DNA of 64,000 bases from Nocardioides perillae. Lineage in GTDB: Bacteria > Actinomycetota > Actinomycetes > Propionibacteriales > Nocardioidaceae. Within the stretch, counting starts at the first letter, position 1, and the number at the start of each line of letters is the position of its first letter. The DNA lies in assembly GCF_013409425.1 (NCBI RefSeq), contig NZ_JACCAC010000001.1, forward strand, positions 2,666,001-2,730,000. The letters run 5' to 3'. The position numbers and the translations under genes were made by a program. Below the pieces are notes generated by a model. It was given only the letters and a program-made list of their open reading frames with translations, did no database searches and was not told the origin of the DNA. Below are positions 33,161 to 41,429 of this stretch, one piece after another.

Positions 33161-33201
33161 CGCCGAGGCCCCGCACCCGGGAGGGGTGCGGGGCCTCGGC
33201 G
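33161..33201 (-). terminator. Terminator of the livHMGF operon, perfect 18-bp stem
   Basis: The arms at 33161-33178 and 33184-33201 are exact reverse complements with a 5-nt loop. It begins 21 nt after the LivF stop on the minus strand. Confidence 0.78.
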
Positions 33202-33221
33202 TGACGGCGTACGTCGCGTCG

Positions 33222-34085
33222 TCAGGCGGTGGGCGGCTCCACCGTCGCGGCGTGCGAGCCGCTGCGCTCACCCGCGCCGTGCGGGGTGCCGGCGCCGTCG
33301 CCCTGCGGGGCGCGCTCGGCGTCGACGTCCTCGGCGAGCGTGCCGAGGTAGAGCTGGATGACCTTGGGGTCGTTCGCGAGCTCCCGGCCGGTGCCGGTGT
33401 AGGCGTCGCGGCCCTGGTCGAGCACGTAGCCGCGGTCGCAGATCTGCAAGCACCGCCGCGCGTTCTGCTCGACCATGACCACGCTCACGCCGGTCTTGTT
33501 GATCCGGCGGGTGCGCAGGAAGGTCTCGTCCTGCCGCACCGGCGACAGCCCGGCCGAGGGCTCGTCGAGCAGCAGCACGGACGGCTCCATCATGAGTGCC
33601 CGGGCCATCGCGAGCGACTGCCGCTCACCGCCGGAGAGCGCACCCGCGCGACGGTCCTTGCGCTCGTGGAGGACCGGGAAGAGGTCCCACATCGCCGCGA
33701 GGCGCTCCTGCAGCTTCTTGGGCCGCATGAACAGACCCATGCGGAGGTTCTCCTCGATGGTGAGCGAGGGGAAGACGTTGTTGGTCTGCGGGACGAAGCC
33801 GACCCCCATCTGCACCAGCTTGTTGGCCCGCAGGTTGGTGATCTCGCGGTCCTGCAGCGTGACGGTGCCGGAGTGCACCTTGACCAGGCCGAACATCGCC
33901 TTGAGCAGGGTGGACTTGCCGGCGCCGTTGGGACCGATGATGCCGATCATCTCGCCGGGGTAGGCCACGAGGCTGCACCCGTTGAGGATGTTGACGCCCG
34001 GCAGGTAGCCGGCGACGACGTCGCGCGCCTCGATGACGGGCTGCGTCGTGCCGGCCTGCGGCGCCGGGGTTGCCTGCTGGGTCAT
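33222..34085 (-). CDS. livF: Branched-chain amino acid-type ABC transporter, ATPase LivF
   Basis: Cytoplasmic ATPase subunit of 287 residues that powers solute uptake through LivH/LivM. Walker A is GPNGAGKST near 51-59, the Q-loop follows in FVPQTNNVFPSLTIEENL, the signature is LSGGERQSLAMARAL and Walker B is VLLLDEPSAGLSP. The switch segment is VVMVEQNARRCL, the EQN form usual for LivF. A 16-residue N-terminal tail and a 40-residue hydrophilic C-terminal tail (DAERAPQGDGAG, then EPPTA) extend beyond the usual 235-residue domain. ATG 34085 overlaps the livG stop (ATGA). It is the last gene of livHMGF. Confidence 0.93.
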   Translation of the reverse strand: MTQQATPAPQAGTTQPVIEARDVVAGYLPGVNILNGCSLVAYPGEMIGIIGPNGAGKSTLLKAMFGLVKVHSGTVTLQDREITNLRANKLVQMGVGFVPQTNNVFPSLTIEENLRMGLFMRPKKLQERLAAMWDLFPVLHERKDRRAGALSGGERQSLAMARALMMEPSVLLLDEPSAGLSPVRQDETFLRTRRINKTGVSVVMVEQNARRCLQICDRGYVLDQGRDAYTGTGRELANDPKVIQLYLGTLAEDVDAERAPQGDGAGTPHGAGERSGSHAATVEPPTA

Positions 34086-35059
34086 GCCTGCTCCTTGCGC
34101 TGGGCGTCCTCGGCCGCGACCTCGTCGGCGAGCTGCTCCTGCACCTCGTCGTTCAGCAGCGCGTCGTCGCCGAGGTCGGTGTCGTGGTGGGCGCCGAGGT
34201 AGGCGTCGATCACGGCGGGGTCGGACATCACGGTGTCGGCGGGGCCCTCGGCCACCACCTTGCCCTCGGCCATCACCACGACCCAGTCGGAGATGTGGCG
34301 GACCATGTGCATGTCGTGCTCGACGAAGAGGACGGTCATGCCCTCGTCGCGCAGGCTCTGGATGTGCCCGAGCAGCGACTGGGTCAGCGCGGGGTTCACG
34401 CCGGCCATCGGCTCGTCGAGCATGATCATCGTCGGGTCGCTCATGAGGGCCCGCGCCATCTCGAGGAGCTTGCGCTGGCCGCCGGAGAGCGAGCCGGCGA
34501 AGTCGTCCTTCTTCTCGAGGAGCTTGAAGCGCTCGAGCAGCTCGAGCGCCTTCTCGGTGTTGGCCTTCTCCTGCGAGCGCCACAGCGGGCGGACCACGGA
34601 CTTCAGCAGGTTCTCACCCGCCTGGTCGCGCGCGCCGAGCAGCATGTTGTCCATCACCGTCATGCGGCTGAGGGCCTTGGTGAGCTGGAAGGTCCGCACC
34701 ATGCCGGCCAGCGCCACGCGGGAGGCCGAGGTCTTGCCGAGCTCCTTGCCCTCGAAGCTCCACCGCGCCCCGCCACGCCCGGCCGAGGTCGGCCGGTCGA
34801 AGCCGGTGATGAGGTTGAAGAAGGTGGTCTTGCCGGCGCCGTTGGGGCCGATCAGCGCGGTGATGATGCCGCGCTGGACCTCCACGTGCTCGACGTCGAC
34901 GGCCGTGACGCCGCCGAAGTTCCGCACGATGCGGTCGACCTCGAGGATCGGGTCGGGCTTGGGCGCACCGGGCTCGCGCGGCACGTCGGCCATGAGCGCG
35001 CGGCGTGCCGCGGGGTCGGCCAGGCCCGTGCGGGCCGGCGCGAGGGTCGGGTCAGACAT
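34082..35059 (-). CDS. livG: Branched-chain amino acid-type ABC transporter, ATPase LivG
   Basis: Second ATPase of the importer, 325 residues. A 40-residue N-terminal extension precedes ILEVDRIVRNFGGVTAVD. Walker A is GPNGAGKTT near 71-79, the signature is LSGGQRKLLEMARAL, Walker B is MIMLDEPMAGVNP with the LivG-type A-G-V-N-P tail, and the switch is VLFVEHDMHMV. A C-terminal acidic tail of about 35 residues (DDALLNDEVQEQLADE) follows. The ATG start at 35059 lies inside the last codons of livM (8-nt overlap) and the gene ends in an ATGA overlap with livF, so the two ATPases should be made in step. Confidence 0.93.
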   Translation of the reverse strand: MSDPTLAPARTGLADPAARRALMADVPREPGAPKPDPILEVDRIVRNFGGVTAVDVEHVEVQRGIITALIGPNGAGKTTFFNLITGFDRPTSAGRGGARWSFEGKELGKTSASRVALAGMVRTFQLTKALSRMTVMDNMLLGARDQAGENLLKSVVRPLWRSQEKANTEKALELLERFKLLEKKDDFAGSLSGGQRKLLEMARALMSDPTMIMLDEPMAGVNPALTQSLLGHIQSLRDEGMTVLFVEHDMHMVRHISDWVVVMAEGKVVAEGPADTVMSDPAVIDAYLGAHHDTDLGDDALLNDEVQEQLADEVAAEDAQRKEQA

Positions 35060-36038
35060 TGAACTTCAGCTCCCTCTTGTCGCCCAGGATGCCCTGTGGC
35101 CGGAAGATCACCAGCAGCATCAGCACGACGCCCACGACGATGTAGGAGAACTGCTCGGTCTGCGAGGTGTTCATGATCGAGTCGGGCACGTAGGCGTTCG
35201 CCGTCTCGCGCACGAGGATGCGGCCGGCGAAGAACAGGATCGTGCCCAGCACCGGGCCGAACAGGGTGGCCGCGCCACCCAGCAGCAGCGCGGTGTAGAT
35301 GAAGAACGTCAGCGAGCGGCCCATCGCGTCGGCCTGCACCGAGGTGGGCAGGACGTAGAGGATGCCGCCGACGGCGCCGAGCACGCCACCGATGACCAGC
35401 GCCTGCATCTTGATCGCGAAGACGTTCTTGCCGAGGCTGCGGATGGCGTCCTCGTCCTCGCGGATGCCGCGGAGCAGGCGGCCCCAGGGGCTGCGCACCA
35501 GCAGCGTGACCACGAGCACCGACACGAGCACCAGCGACCAGGCGACCACCCGGATCCACCAGCCGTTGTTGCCGGTGTTCTGGTAGTCGAAGGGGCCGAT
35601 GTCGGTCGAGCCGGTGCCGAAGAAGGACAGGTCGCGGAACGCCTGGTTGTACGTCGAGCCCGGCAGGCCCTGCGAGCCGCCGGTGACGTCGGTCAGCAGC
35701 GACGAGCGCCCGACGTAGCGCACGATCTCGGCGGCCGCGATCGTCACGATCGCGAGGTAGTCACCGCGCAGCTTCAGCGTCGGGATGCCCAGCACGATCG
35801 CGAAGAGCGTCGCGGCCAGCAGGCCGACCAGCACCGCGAGCGGCAGCGGCGCGCCCTCGATGGTCGCGACCGCGAAGCCGTAGGCGCCGAGCAGCATGAA
35901 GGCGGCCTGGCCGATGTTGAGCATGCCGGTGAAGCCGAAGTGGATGTTGAGGCCGATGACGGCGATGGCGACGGCCGCGGTCGAGGGCGAGATCGCCTCG
36001 CGCAGCATCGCCTCGAGGATGTTGACGACGGTGTCCAT
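35052..36038 (-). CDS. livM: Branched-chain amino acid-type ABC transporter permease LivM
   Basis: Inner-membrane permease of 328 residues with about 9-10 transmembrane helices. Family motifs are LNIHFGFTGMLNIGQAAFMLLGAYGFA near 30-55 and the cytoplasmic coupling loop SPWGRLLRGIREDEDAIRSLGKNVFAIKM near 180-208 that docks onto the ATPase. An extracytoplasmic loop (about 115-155) with repeated Gly/Ser/Thr is larger than in Escherichia coli LivM. ATG 36038 has AGGAAGGA shortly upstream. It begins 10 nt after livH and overlaps livG. Confidence 0.92.
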   Translation of the reverse strand: MDTVVNILEAMLREAISPSTAAVAIAVIGLNIHFGFTGMLNIGQAAFMLLGAYGFAVATIEGAPLPLAVLVGLLAATLFAIVLGIPTLKLRGDYLAIVTIAAAEIVRYVGRSSLLTDVTGGSQGLPGSTYNQAFRDLSFFGTGSTDIGPFDYQNTGNNGWWIRVVAWSLVLVSVLVVTLLVRSPWGRLLRGIREDEDAIRSLGKNVFAIKMQALVIGGVLGAVGGILYVLPTSVQADAMGRSLTFFIYTALLLGGAATLFGPVLGTILFFAGRILVRETANAYVPDSIMNTSQTEQFSYIVVGVVLMLLVIFRPQGILGDKRELKFNV

Positions 36039-36048
36039 GGGTCCTTCC

Positions 36049-37422
36049 TCAGCCGATCCGCTCGGGCTTGCCGAGGAGGCCCTGCGGCCTCACCAGCAGC
36101 AGGAGGATCAAGATCAGCAGGGCGGTGGCGTACTTGAAGTCGCCGGGCACGCCGACGACCGGGGACATCTCGACCACCATGCCGACGATCAGCGCGCCGA
36201 CGAGGGCACCGAATGCGGTGCCGAGGCCGCCGAGGGTGACGGCGGCGAAGAGGATCAGCAGGATCTGCAGGCCGGAGTCCCACTTGATGCCGTTGGTGAC
36301 CAGGGCGTAGAGGATGCCGCCGAGGCCCGCCAGGCCGGCGGCGACGGTCCACACGAGGCGGATCACCCGGTCGACGTCGATGCCCGAGGCCGACGCCAGC
36401 GCGGGGTTGTCGGAGACCGCGCGGGTGGCCTGGCCGATGCGGGTCTTGGTGAGCGCGAGGCCGACCGCCGTCAGCACGACGACGGCGATGGCCATCGCGA
36501 CGTAGGACTGCGTGGTCATCGTGATCGGCCCGAGGCTCAGGACCTCGGGGTTGTCGCGCACGACGCGGACGGTGCGGGCACCGACGAAGTACTGGAAGGA
36601 GTACTGCAGCGCCAGCGAGAGACCGATCGTCACGATCATCATCTGCACCAGGCCGAGCCCGCGGCGCCGCAGCGGTTGCCACATCACCCGGTCCTGGAAC
36701 CACCCGGTGAAGGCGCACAGCAGCACCACGACCGCGCCGCCCACCCACAGGTTGAGCCCGCCCTGGTTGACCAGGAAGTAGGCGAGGATGCCGCCGAGCG
36801 TGACCTGCTCGGCGTGGGCGAAGTTCGACAGCCCGGTCGTGCCGTAGATCAGCGACAGGCCGACCGCGGCCAGCGCCAGGAGCAACCCCAGGCGCAGGCC
36901 GTTGGCGGCGCTCTGCAGGGCGTAGTCGAGGCGGTCGCGCTCCGCGGCGTAGTCGCCGGTGCGGACCGGGATGATCACCGCGGCGGTGCGGCCGAGCTGC
37001 GCCTGGACCCGCACCTCGCCGCTGCCGGTGGCACCGACGTCGTCGGGCAGCGTGTCCTCGTCGAGCGCGAGGACGTACTCTCCGGGCTCGGTGACCTGCA
37101 GCTGGTACTTGCCGTCCTCACCGGTCTCGACGCTCTCGGCGTAGCCGCCCGGACCGGTGACGTCGATGGTCACTCCCGCGACGACGTCGGACTCGGTGCG
37201 CAGCGTGCCCGCGATGCAGGCGACGGTCTCGCTCGGGAGGCACAGGGTGGCGACCTGCGCAGGCAGGGCGGTGCGCGGGGCGGCGGCAGCGGCGGGCGAC
37301 GCCGACGCGGGACCGGCGGCCAACGTCAGCAGCGGCGTCAGGACCAGCAGCGCGAGCAGCCCGAGGAGCCCCGAGACTCCCGCACCTCCTGTCCTGGGAC
37401 GGAGCGTGTGGCGAGCCTTCAA
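36049..37422 (-). CDS. livH: LivH-type permease with N-terminal extracytoplasmic domain
   Basis: Permease of 457 residues, some 160 longer than a standard LivH. Residues 14-45 are a signal-peptide-like segment (GLLGLLALLVLTPLLTLAAGPASA). Residues 55-155 form a secreted beta-sandwich-like domain (VTIDVTGPGGYAESVETGEDGKYQLQVTEPGEYVLAL) resembling carboxypeptidase-regulatory/SpaA-like modules, with a Cys pair (LCLPSETVAC) ahead of it. The permease core starts near 170 (YALQSAANGLRLGLLLALAAVGLSLIYGTTGLSNFAHAEQ) and has about eight helices, including the coupling loop TRIGQATRAVSDNPALASASGIDVDRV. The start is TTG 37422 with AGGAGG 8 nt upstream. First gene of livHMGF. Confidence 0.9.
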   Translation of the reverse strand: MKARHTLRPRTGGAGVSGLLGLLALLVLTPLLTLAAGPASASPAAAAAPRTALPAQVATLCLPSETVACIAGTLRTESDVVAGVTIDVTGPGGYAESVETGEDGKYQLQVTEPGEYVLALDEDTLPDDVGATGSGEVRVQAQLGRTAAVIIPVRTGDYAAERDRLDYALQSAANGLRLGLLLALAAVGLSLIYGTTGLSNFAHAEQVTLGGILAYFLVNQGGLNLWVGGAVVVLLCAFTGWFQDRVMWQPLRRRGLGLVQMMIVTIGLSLALQYSFQYFVGARTVRVVRDNPEVLSLGPITMTTQSYVAMAIAVVVLTAVGLALTKTRIGQATRAVSDNPALASASGIDVDRVIRLVWTVAAGLAGLGGILYALVTNGIKWDSGLQILLILFAAVTLGGLGTAFGALVGALIVGMVVEMSPVVGVPGDFKYATALLILILLLLVRPQGLLGKPERIG

Positions 37423-37468
37423 GATCGGATCCTCCTGTCGAGGCGCCCGGGCGCGGACGCTGCAGAGG

Positions 37469-37474
37469 AGTGTA
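37469..37474 (-). promoter_or_regulatory. Probable -10 box of livHMGF
   Basis: TACACT on the minus strand, about 46 nt before the TTG start and upstream of the AGGAGG site. The 169-nt gap to the ANTAR gene contains no other gene. Confidence 0.35.
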
Positions 37475-37591
37475 GGGGTGCACCCGCGTGATCTGCGTCA
37501 TGCGGGGTAGCCGCGCCCCGACCGATACCCAACGGTGACCTTCAGGCCCCCAACCGCCTGCACACGGCAACCATCCCCGCGTGCTGCGGGC

Positions 37592-38206
37592 TCAGCCCTC
37601 CGCGATCCCCGGCCCGTGGGTGAGGACCCCGTCGGCGACCTGCCGCATCGAGAGTCGCAGGTCCATCGCCGTCTTCTGGATCCAGCGGAAGGCGTCGGGC
37701 TCGCTCAGCCCGAGCTGCTCCTGCAGCACCGCCTTGGCGCGGTCGACCGACTTGCGGGTCTCGAGCCGCTCGGTCAGGTCGGCGACCTCGGCCTCGAGCA
37801 GCTGCACCTCGGCGAAGCGGCTCACCGCCATCTCGATCGCCGGCACCAGCTCGGTGCGGGAGAAGGGCTTGACGAGGTAGGCCATCGCGCCCGCGTCGCG
37901 CGCGCGCTCGACGAGATCGCGCTGCGAGAACGCGGTGAGGATGACCACCGGCGCGATCCGCTCGGCGGCGATGCGCTCGGCGGCCGCGATCCCGTCGAGC
38001 ACCGGCATCTTCACGTCGAGCACGACCAGGTCGGGGCGCAGCTCCTGCGCCAGCTCGACCGCGCGGGCCCCGTCGCCGGCCTGGCCCACGACGTCGTAGC
38101 CCTCCTCGCCGAGCATCTCGGCGAGGTCCATGCGGATCAGTGCCTCGTCCTCGGCGATCACCACGCGACGGGTCGGACCGGACGGGCTCGAGGATGCGCT
38201 GCTCAC
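37592..38206 (-). CDS. ANTAR-domain response regulator (PdtaR-like)
   Basis: Two-domain regulator of 204 residues. The receiver domain (about 14-130) has the acidic pocket VVIAEDEALIRMDLAEML and the phosphoacceptor Asp in VVLDVKMPVLDG near 64; the conserved Thr is in ILTAFS and the Lys in LVKPFS. A short coiled coil leads to an ANTAR RNA-binding domain (about 140-200): RLETRKSVDRAKAVLQEQLGLSEPDAFRWIQKTAMDLRLSMRQVA. ANTAR proteins bind paired RNA hairpins to prevent termination, and the mycobacterial homologue PdtaR works with a sensor kinase not encoded here. GTG 38206 is 7 nt after TAGCCT. No target hairpin pair was identified. Confidence 0.93.
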   Translation of the reverse strand: MSSASSSPSGPTRRVVIAEDEALIRMDLAEMLGEEGYDVVGQAGDGARAVELAQELRPDLVVLDVKMPVLDGIAAAERIAAERIAPVVILTAFSQRDLVERARDAGAMAYLVKPFSRTELVPAIEMAVSRFAEVQLLEAEVADLTERLETRKSVDRAKAVLQEQLGLSEPDAFRWIQKTAMDLRLSMRQVADGVLTHGPGIAEG

Positions 38207-38213
38207 GGGCTCC

Positions 38214-38219
38214 AGGCTA
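38214..38219 (-). promoter_or_regulatory. -10 box, leaderless start of the ANTAR gene
   Basis: TAGCCT on the minus strand, 7 nt before GTG 38206. Confidence 0.5.
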
Positions 38220-38258
38220 GTGGGTCGCCGCGGTCGGGTAGGTTGTGCCGTCGTCCCG

Positions 38259-38331
38259 GCCCCGGTATCCCAACGGCAGAGGAAGCGGTCTCAAACACCG
38301 TCCAGTGTGGGTTCGAATCCCACCCGGGGCA
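38259..38331 (+). tRNA. tRNA with anticodon CAA (tRNA-Leu)
   Basis: A 73-nt cloverleaf. The acceptor stem GCCCCGG pairs with CCGGGGC, followed by discriminator A. The D-arm has TCC/GGA. The anticodon stem GCGGT pairs with ACCGT around loop CTCAAAC, giving anticodon CAA (Leu, UUG codon). The T-arm GTGGG pairs with CCCAC around TTCGAAT. The variable region is only 5 nt, whereas leucine tRNAs normally have a long variable arm, so identity as a standard tRNA-Leu should be viewed with care. CCA is not encoded in full (CCC follows). TAGGTT at 38238-38243 may be its -10 box. Confidence 0.85.
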
Positions 38332-38346
38332 CCCGGCGGCGCTCGC

Positions 38347-39792
38347 TCAGAGGCGGCGGTAGGCCGGCGCGACGCCGTTGATGGCGTCGCCCATCCGGTG
38401 GATGCGCAGCGCGTTGGTCGAGCCCGGGATGCCCGGCGGGCTGCCCGCGATGATGACGACGAGCTCGCCCTGCTCGACGCGGCCGATCTGCAGCAGCGCC
38501 TCGTCGACCTGGCGCACCATCTGGTCGGTGTGCTCGACCGGGTCGGTCTTGAAGGTCTCGACCCCCCAGGTGATCGACAGCTGCGAGCGGGTGCTGTCGA
38601 GCGGGGTGAAGGCGAGGATCGGGGTGGTGGCGCGCAGCCGCGACAGCCGCCGCGCGGAGTCCCCGGACTGGGTGAACGCGACGAGGTACTTCGCGCCGAC
38701 CCGCTCCCCCACCTCGGCCGCGGCCTTGGTGATGACGCCGCTGCGGGTGCGGGGGTTCCACGGGATCTCCGAGACGTGCTGCAGCCCGTGCTCCTCGGTG
38801 GCCGCGATGATGCGCGCCATCGTCTCGACCGCGCCGACGGGGTGGGCACCCACCGACGTCTCGCCGGAGAGCATCACCGCGTCGGCGCCGTCGAGCACGG
38901 CGTTGGCGACGTCGGAGGCCTCCGCGCGGGTGGGCGCGGGCGCCGAGATCATCGACTCCAGCATCTGGGTCGCGACGATCACCGGCTTCGCCATGCGGCG
39001 GGCGCGACCGATGATGTCCTTCTGCAAGAACGGCACGTCCTCCAGAGGGCACTCCACGCCGAGGTCGCCGCGGGCCACCATGAGGCCGTCGAAGGCGTCG
39101 ACGATGCCGTCGATGTTGTCGATCGCCTGAGGCTTCTCGATCTTGGCGATGACCGGGACGTGCACGCCCTCCTCGTCCATGACCCGGCGGACGTCCTCGA
39201 CGTCGGCCGCGTTGCGCACGAAGCTCAGCGCGACGAAGTCGACCGAGAGCGACAGCGCGAAGCGGAGGTCCTCGACGTCCTTCTCCGACAGCGCCGGCAC
39301 CGACACCGCGACGCCCGGCAGGTTGATGCCCTTGTGGTTGCTCACCGTGCCGGCGACCACCACCTCGGTCACGACGTCGGTGTCCTCGACCGCGGTCACC
39401 CGCAGCCGCACCTTGCCGTCGTCGACGAGGATGGGGTCGCCGGGGCTCACGTCGCCCGGCAGCCCCGTGTACGTCGTGCCGGCGACCTCGGCGTCGCCCG
39501 GGACGTCGCGCGTGGTGATGGTCCACGTCTGGCCCGCCCGCAGCTCGACCGGCCCGTCGGCGAAGGTCTCGAGCCGGATCTTGGGGCCCTGCAGGTCGGC
39601 GAAGATGCCGACGCCGTGACCGGTCTCGTCGGCGGCCTGGCGCACGGTGCGGTAGGCCCGGGCGTGGTCGGCGTGGGTGCCGTGGCTCATGTTGAGCCGG
39701 GCGACGTCCATGCCGGCGTGGACCAGCTCGCGGATCCGCTCCTCCGAGGAGGTGGCCGGGCCCAGGGTGCACACGATCTTGGCTCTCCGCAC
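38347..39792 (-). CDS. pyk: Pyruvate kinase
   Basis: Glycolytic enzyme converting phosphoenolpyruvate and ADP to pyruvate and ATP; 481 residues. It opens with the classic RRAKIVCTLGPATSSEE and continues with ARLNMSHGTHADH, the phosphate-site KDVEDLRFAL, the metal/PEP segment VIAKIEKPQAIDNIDGIVDAFDGLMVARGDLGVE (catalytic Lys followed by acidic ligands) and ATQMLESMI. The C-terminal allosteric domain is complete. The start at GTG 39792 is chosen over GTG 39801 because it gives the family N-terminus and lies 7 nt after TAGGGT. It is convergent with the tRNA gene, 15 nt between ends. Confidence 0.96.
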   Translation of the reverse strand: MRRAKIVCTLGPATSSEERIRELVHAGMDVARLNMSHGTHADHARAYRTVRQAADETGHGVGIFADLQGPKIRLETFADGPVELRAGQTWTITTRDVPGDAEVAGTTYTGLPGDVSPGDPILVDDGKVRLRVTAVEDTDVVTEVVVAGTVSNHKGINLPGVAVSVPALSEKDVEDLRFALSLSVDFVALSFVRNAADVEDVRRVMDEEGVHVPVIAKIEKPQAIDNIDGIVDAFDGLMVARGDLGVECPLEDVPFLQKDIIGRARRMAKPVIVATQMLESMISAPAPTRAEASDVANAVLDGADAVMLSGETSVGAHPVGAVETMARIIAATEEHGLQHVSEIPWNPRTRSGVITKAAAEVGERVGAKYLVAFTQSGDSARRLSRLRATTPILAFTPLDSTRSQLSITWGVETFKTDPVEHTDQMVRQVDEALLQIGRVEQGELVVIIAGSPPGIPGSTNALRIHRMGDAINGVAPAYRRL

Positions 39793-39799
39793 GTGCTCC

Positions 39800-39805
39800 A
39801 CCCTA
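39800..39805 (-). promoter_or_regulatory. -10 box that fixes the pyk start
   Basis: TAGGGT on the minus strand, 7 nt before GTG 39792. An annotation starting at 39801 would begin inside this box. Confidence 0.5.
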
Positions 39806-39884
39806 GCTCACGTTGGATCGATCAAAGGGGCGGCGGCCGCCCGTCGTCCCGGTGACTGGGACGTACTCCCCGGTAGCGAGCGAC

Positions 39885-39919
39885 GCCTCACGGCCCACCC
39901 TGCAGGTGGGCCGTGAGGC
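39885..39919 (-). terminator. Terminator of gltBD, perfect 15-bp stem
   Basis: GCCTCACGGCCCACC (39885-39899) pairs exactly with 39905-39919 around CTGCA, 8 nt beyond the gltD stop. Confidence 0.75.
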
Positions 39920-39927
39920 TGGCCGGC

Positions 39928-41397
39928 TCAGCCCGCGACGAGGGGGCGGTCGGTCGGTGCGACCGGGCGCGGGAGCGCCGTGCTGCCGGTGAGGAACTCG
40001 TCGACCGCCGCGGCCGCCGCGCGGCCCTCGGCGATCGCCCACACGATGAGCGACTGCCCACGACCGGCGTCGCCGGCGACGAAGACGCCCTCGACGGTCG
40101 TGGCGTAGGCCGCGTCGCGCACGACGTTGCCGCGCTCGTCGAGCTCGACGCCGAGCTGCTCGAGCAGGCCGGTCGGCTCCGGGCCCGTGAAGCCCATGGC
40201 GAAGAGCACCAGGTCGGCCGGGATCTCCCGGGCGCTGCCCTCCACCTCCTGGAAGCGGCCGTCGACCATCTCGACGTCGACGATGCGCAGCGCGCGGACG
40301 TGGCCCGCGTCGTCGCCGAGGAACTCCTGGGTCGACACGGCGTAGACCCGCTCGCCGCCCTCCTCGTGGGCGGAGCTGACCTTGAAGGTCATCGGGTAGG
40401 TCGGCCACGGCTGCGAGCTCGGCCGCTCCTCGGCCGGGCGCGGCATGATCTCGAGCTGCGTGATCGAGGCCGCGCCCTGGCGGATGGAGGTGCCGAGGCA
40501 GTCGGCCCCGGTGTCGCCGCCGCCGATGATGACCACGTGCTTGCCGGCCGCGGTCACCTGGCCCTCGACCTGCTCCCCCAGCGCGCTGCGGTTGGCCTGC
40601 GGCAGGAAGTCCATCGCCTGGTGGATGCCGGCGAGCTCGCGGCCGGGCGCGGGCAGGTCGCGCGGCACCGTCGAGCCGGTGGCCAGGACGACCGCGTCGT
40701 AGCGCTCGCGCAGCTCGCGCCCGGTCAGCTGACCACCCACGTCGACCCCGGCCCGGAAGACGGTGCCCTCGCGGCGCATCTGGTCCAGGCGCCGGTCGAG
40801 GTGCTTCTTCTCCATCTTGAACTCGGGGATGCCGTAGCGCAGCAGCCCGCCGATCTTGTCGGCGCGCTCGTAGACCGCGACGGTGTGGCCCGCCCGGGTC
40901 AGCTGCTGGGCGGCCGCGAGGCCGGCCGGGCCCGACCCGACCACGGCGACCGTGCGGCCCGAGAGCCACTCCGGCGGCTGCGGGCGCACGAAGCCCGACT
41001 CCCACGCCTTGTCGGCGATGGAGACCTCGACGTTCTTGATCGTCACCGGGTCCTGGTTGATGCCGAGCACGCAGGCGGTCTCGCACGGTGCCGGGCAGAG
41101 CCGACCGGTGAACTCCGGGAAGTTGTTGGTCGCGTGGAGGCGCTCGATCGCGCCCTCCCAGTCGTCGCGCCACACCAGGTCGTTCCACTCGGGGATGATG
41201 TTGCCGAGCGGGCAGCCCTGGTGGCAGAACGGGATGCCGCAGTCCATGCAGCGTCCGGCCTGCGGCGTGATGATCGGGAGCAGGGCCCGCCCGACGCCGT
41301 CGGGGTAGACCTCCGCCCAGTCGTTGACCCGCTCGTCGACGGGTCGACGGGGCGCGCCCTTGCGCCCCTCCTTCAGGAACCCCTTCGGGTCAGCCAT
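39928..41397 (-). CDS. gltD: Glutamate synthase (NADPH) small subunit
   Basis: Electron-donating subunit of GOGAT, 489 residues. It passes NADPH electrons via FAD and Fe-S clusters to GltB for reductive transfer of the glutamine amide to 2-oxoglutarate. The N-terminal cluster domain has [17 protein letters not shown] and CPAPCETAC (residues about 50-105). The FAD-binding motif is [17 protein letters not shown] near 150, the NADPH-binding motif is [13 protein letters not shown] near 292 and the C-terminal FAD strand is [25 protein letters not shown] 41397 is 32 nt after the gltB stop, with AAGGGGG upstream, forming a gltB-gltD operon closed by the hairpin at 39885. Confidence 0.96.
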   Translation of the reverse strand: MADPKGFLKEGRKGAPRRPVDERVNDWAEVYPDGVGRALLPIITPQAGRCMDCGIPFCHQGCPLGNIIPEWNDLVWRDDWEGAIERLHATNNFPEFTGRLCPAPCETACVLGINQDPVTIKNVEVSIADKAWESGFVRPQPPEWLSGRTVAVVGSGPAGLAAAQQLTRAGHTVAVYERADKIGGLLRYGIPEFKMEKKHLDRRLDQMRREGTVFRAGVDVGGQLTGRELRERYDAVVLATGSTVPRDLPAPGRELAGIHQAMDFLPQANRSALGEQVEGQVTAAGKHVVIIGGGDTGADCLGTSIRQGAASITQLEIMPRPAEERPSSQPWPTYPMTFKVSSAHEEGGERVYAVSTQEFLGDDAGHVRALRIVDVEMVDGRFQEVEGSAREIPADLVLFAMGFTGPEPTGLLEQLGVELDERGNVVRDAAYATTVEGVFVAGDAGRGQSLIVWAIAEGRAAAAAVDEFLTGSTALPRPVAPTDRPLVAG

Positions 41398-41429
41398 GCT
41401 CTGCCACCCCCTTCATTCCTTCGCTGCGC

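Noticed and set aside
37423..37591. Search for a leader peptide, T-box or riboswitch before livH
   Set aside because: The gap has a plausible -10 and a Shine-Dalgarno but no recognisable aptamer or paired terminator/antiterminator.
38259..38331. tRNA 3' end as an integration (att) site
   Set aside because: No integrase, direct repeat or composition shift is found on either side; pyk and the ANTAR gene flank it directly.
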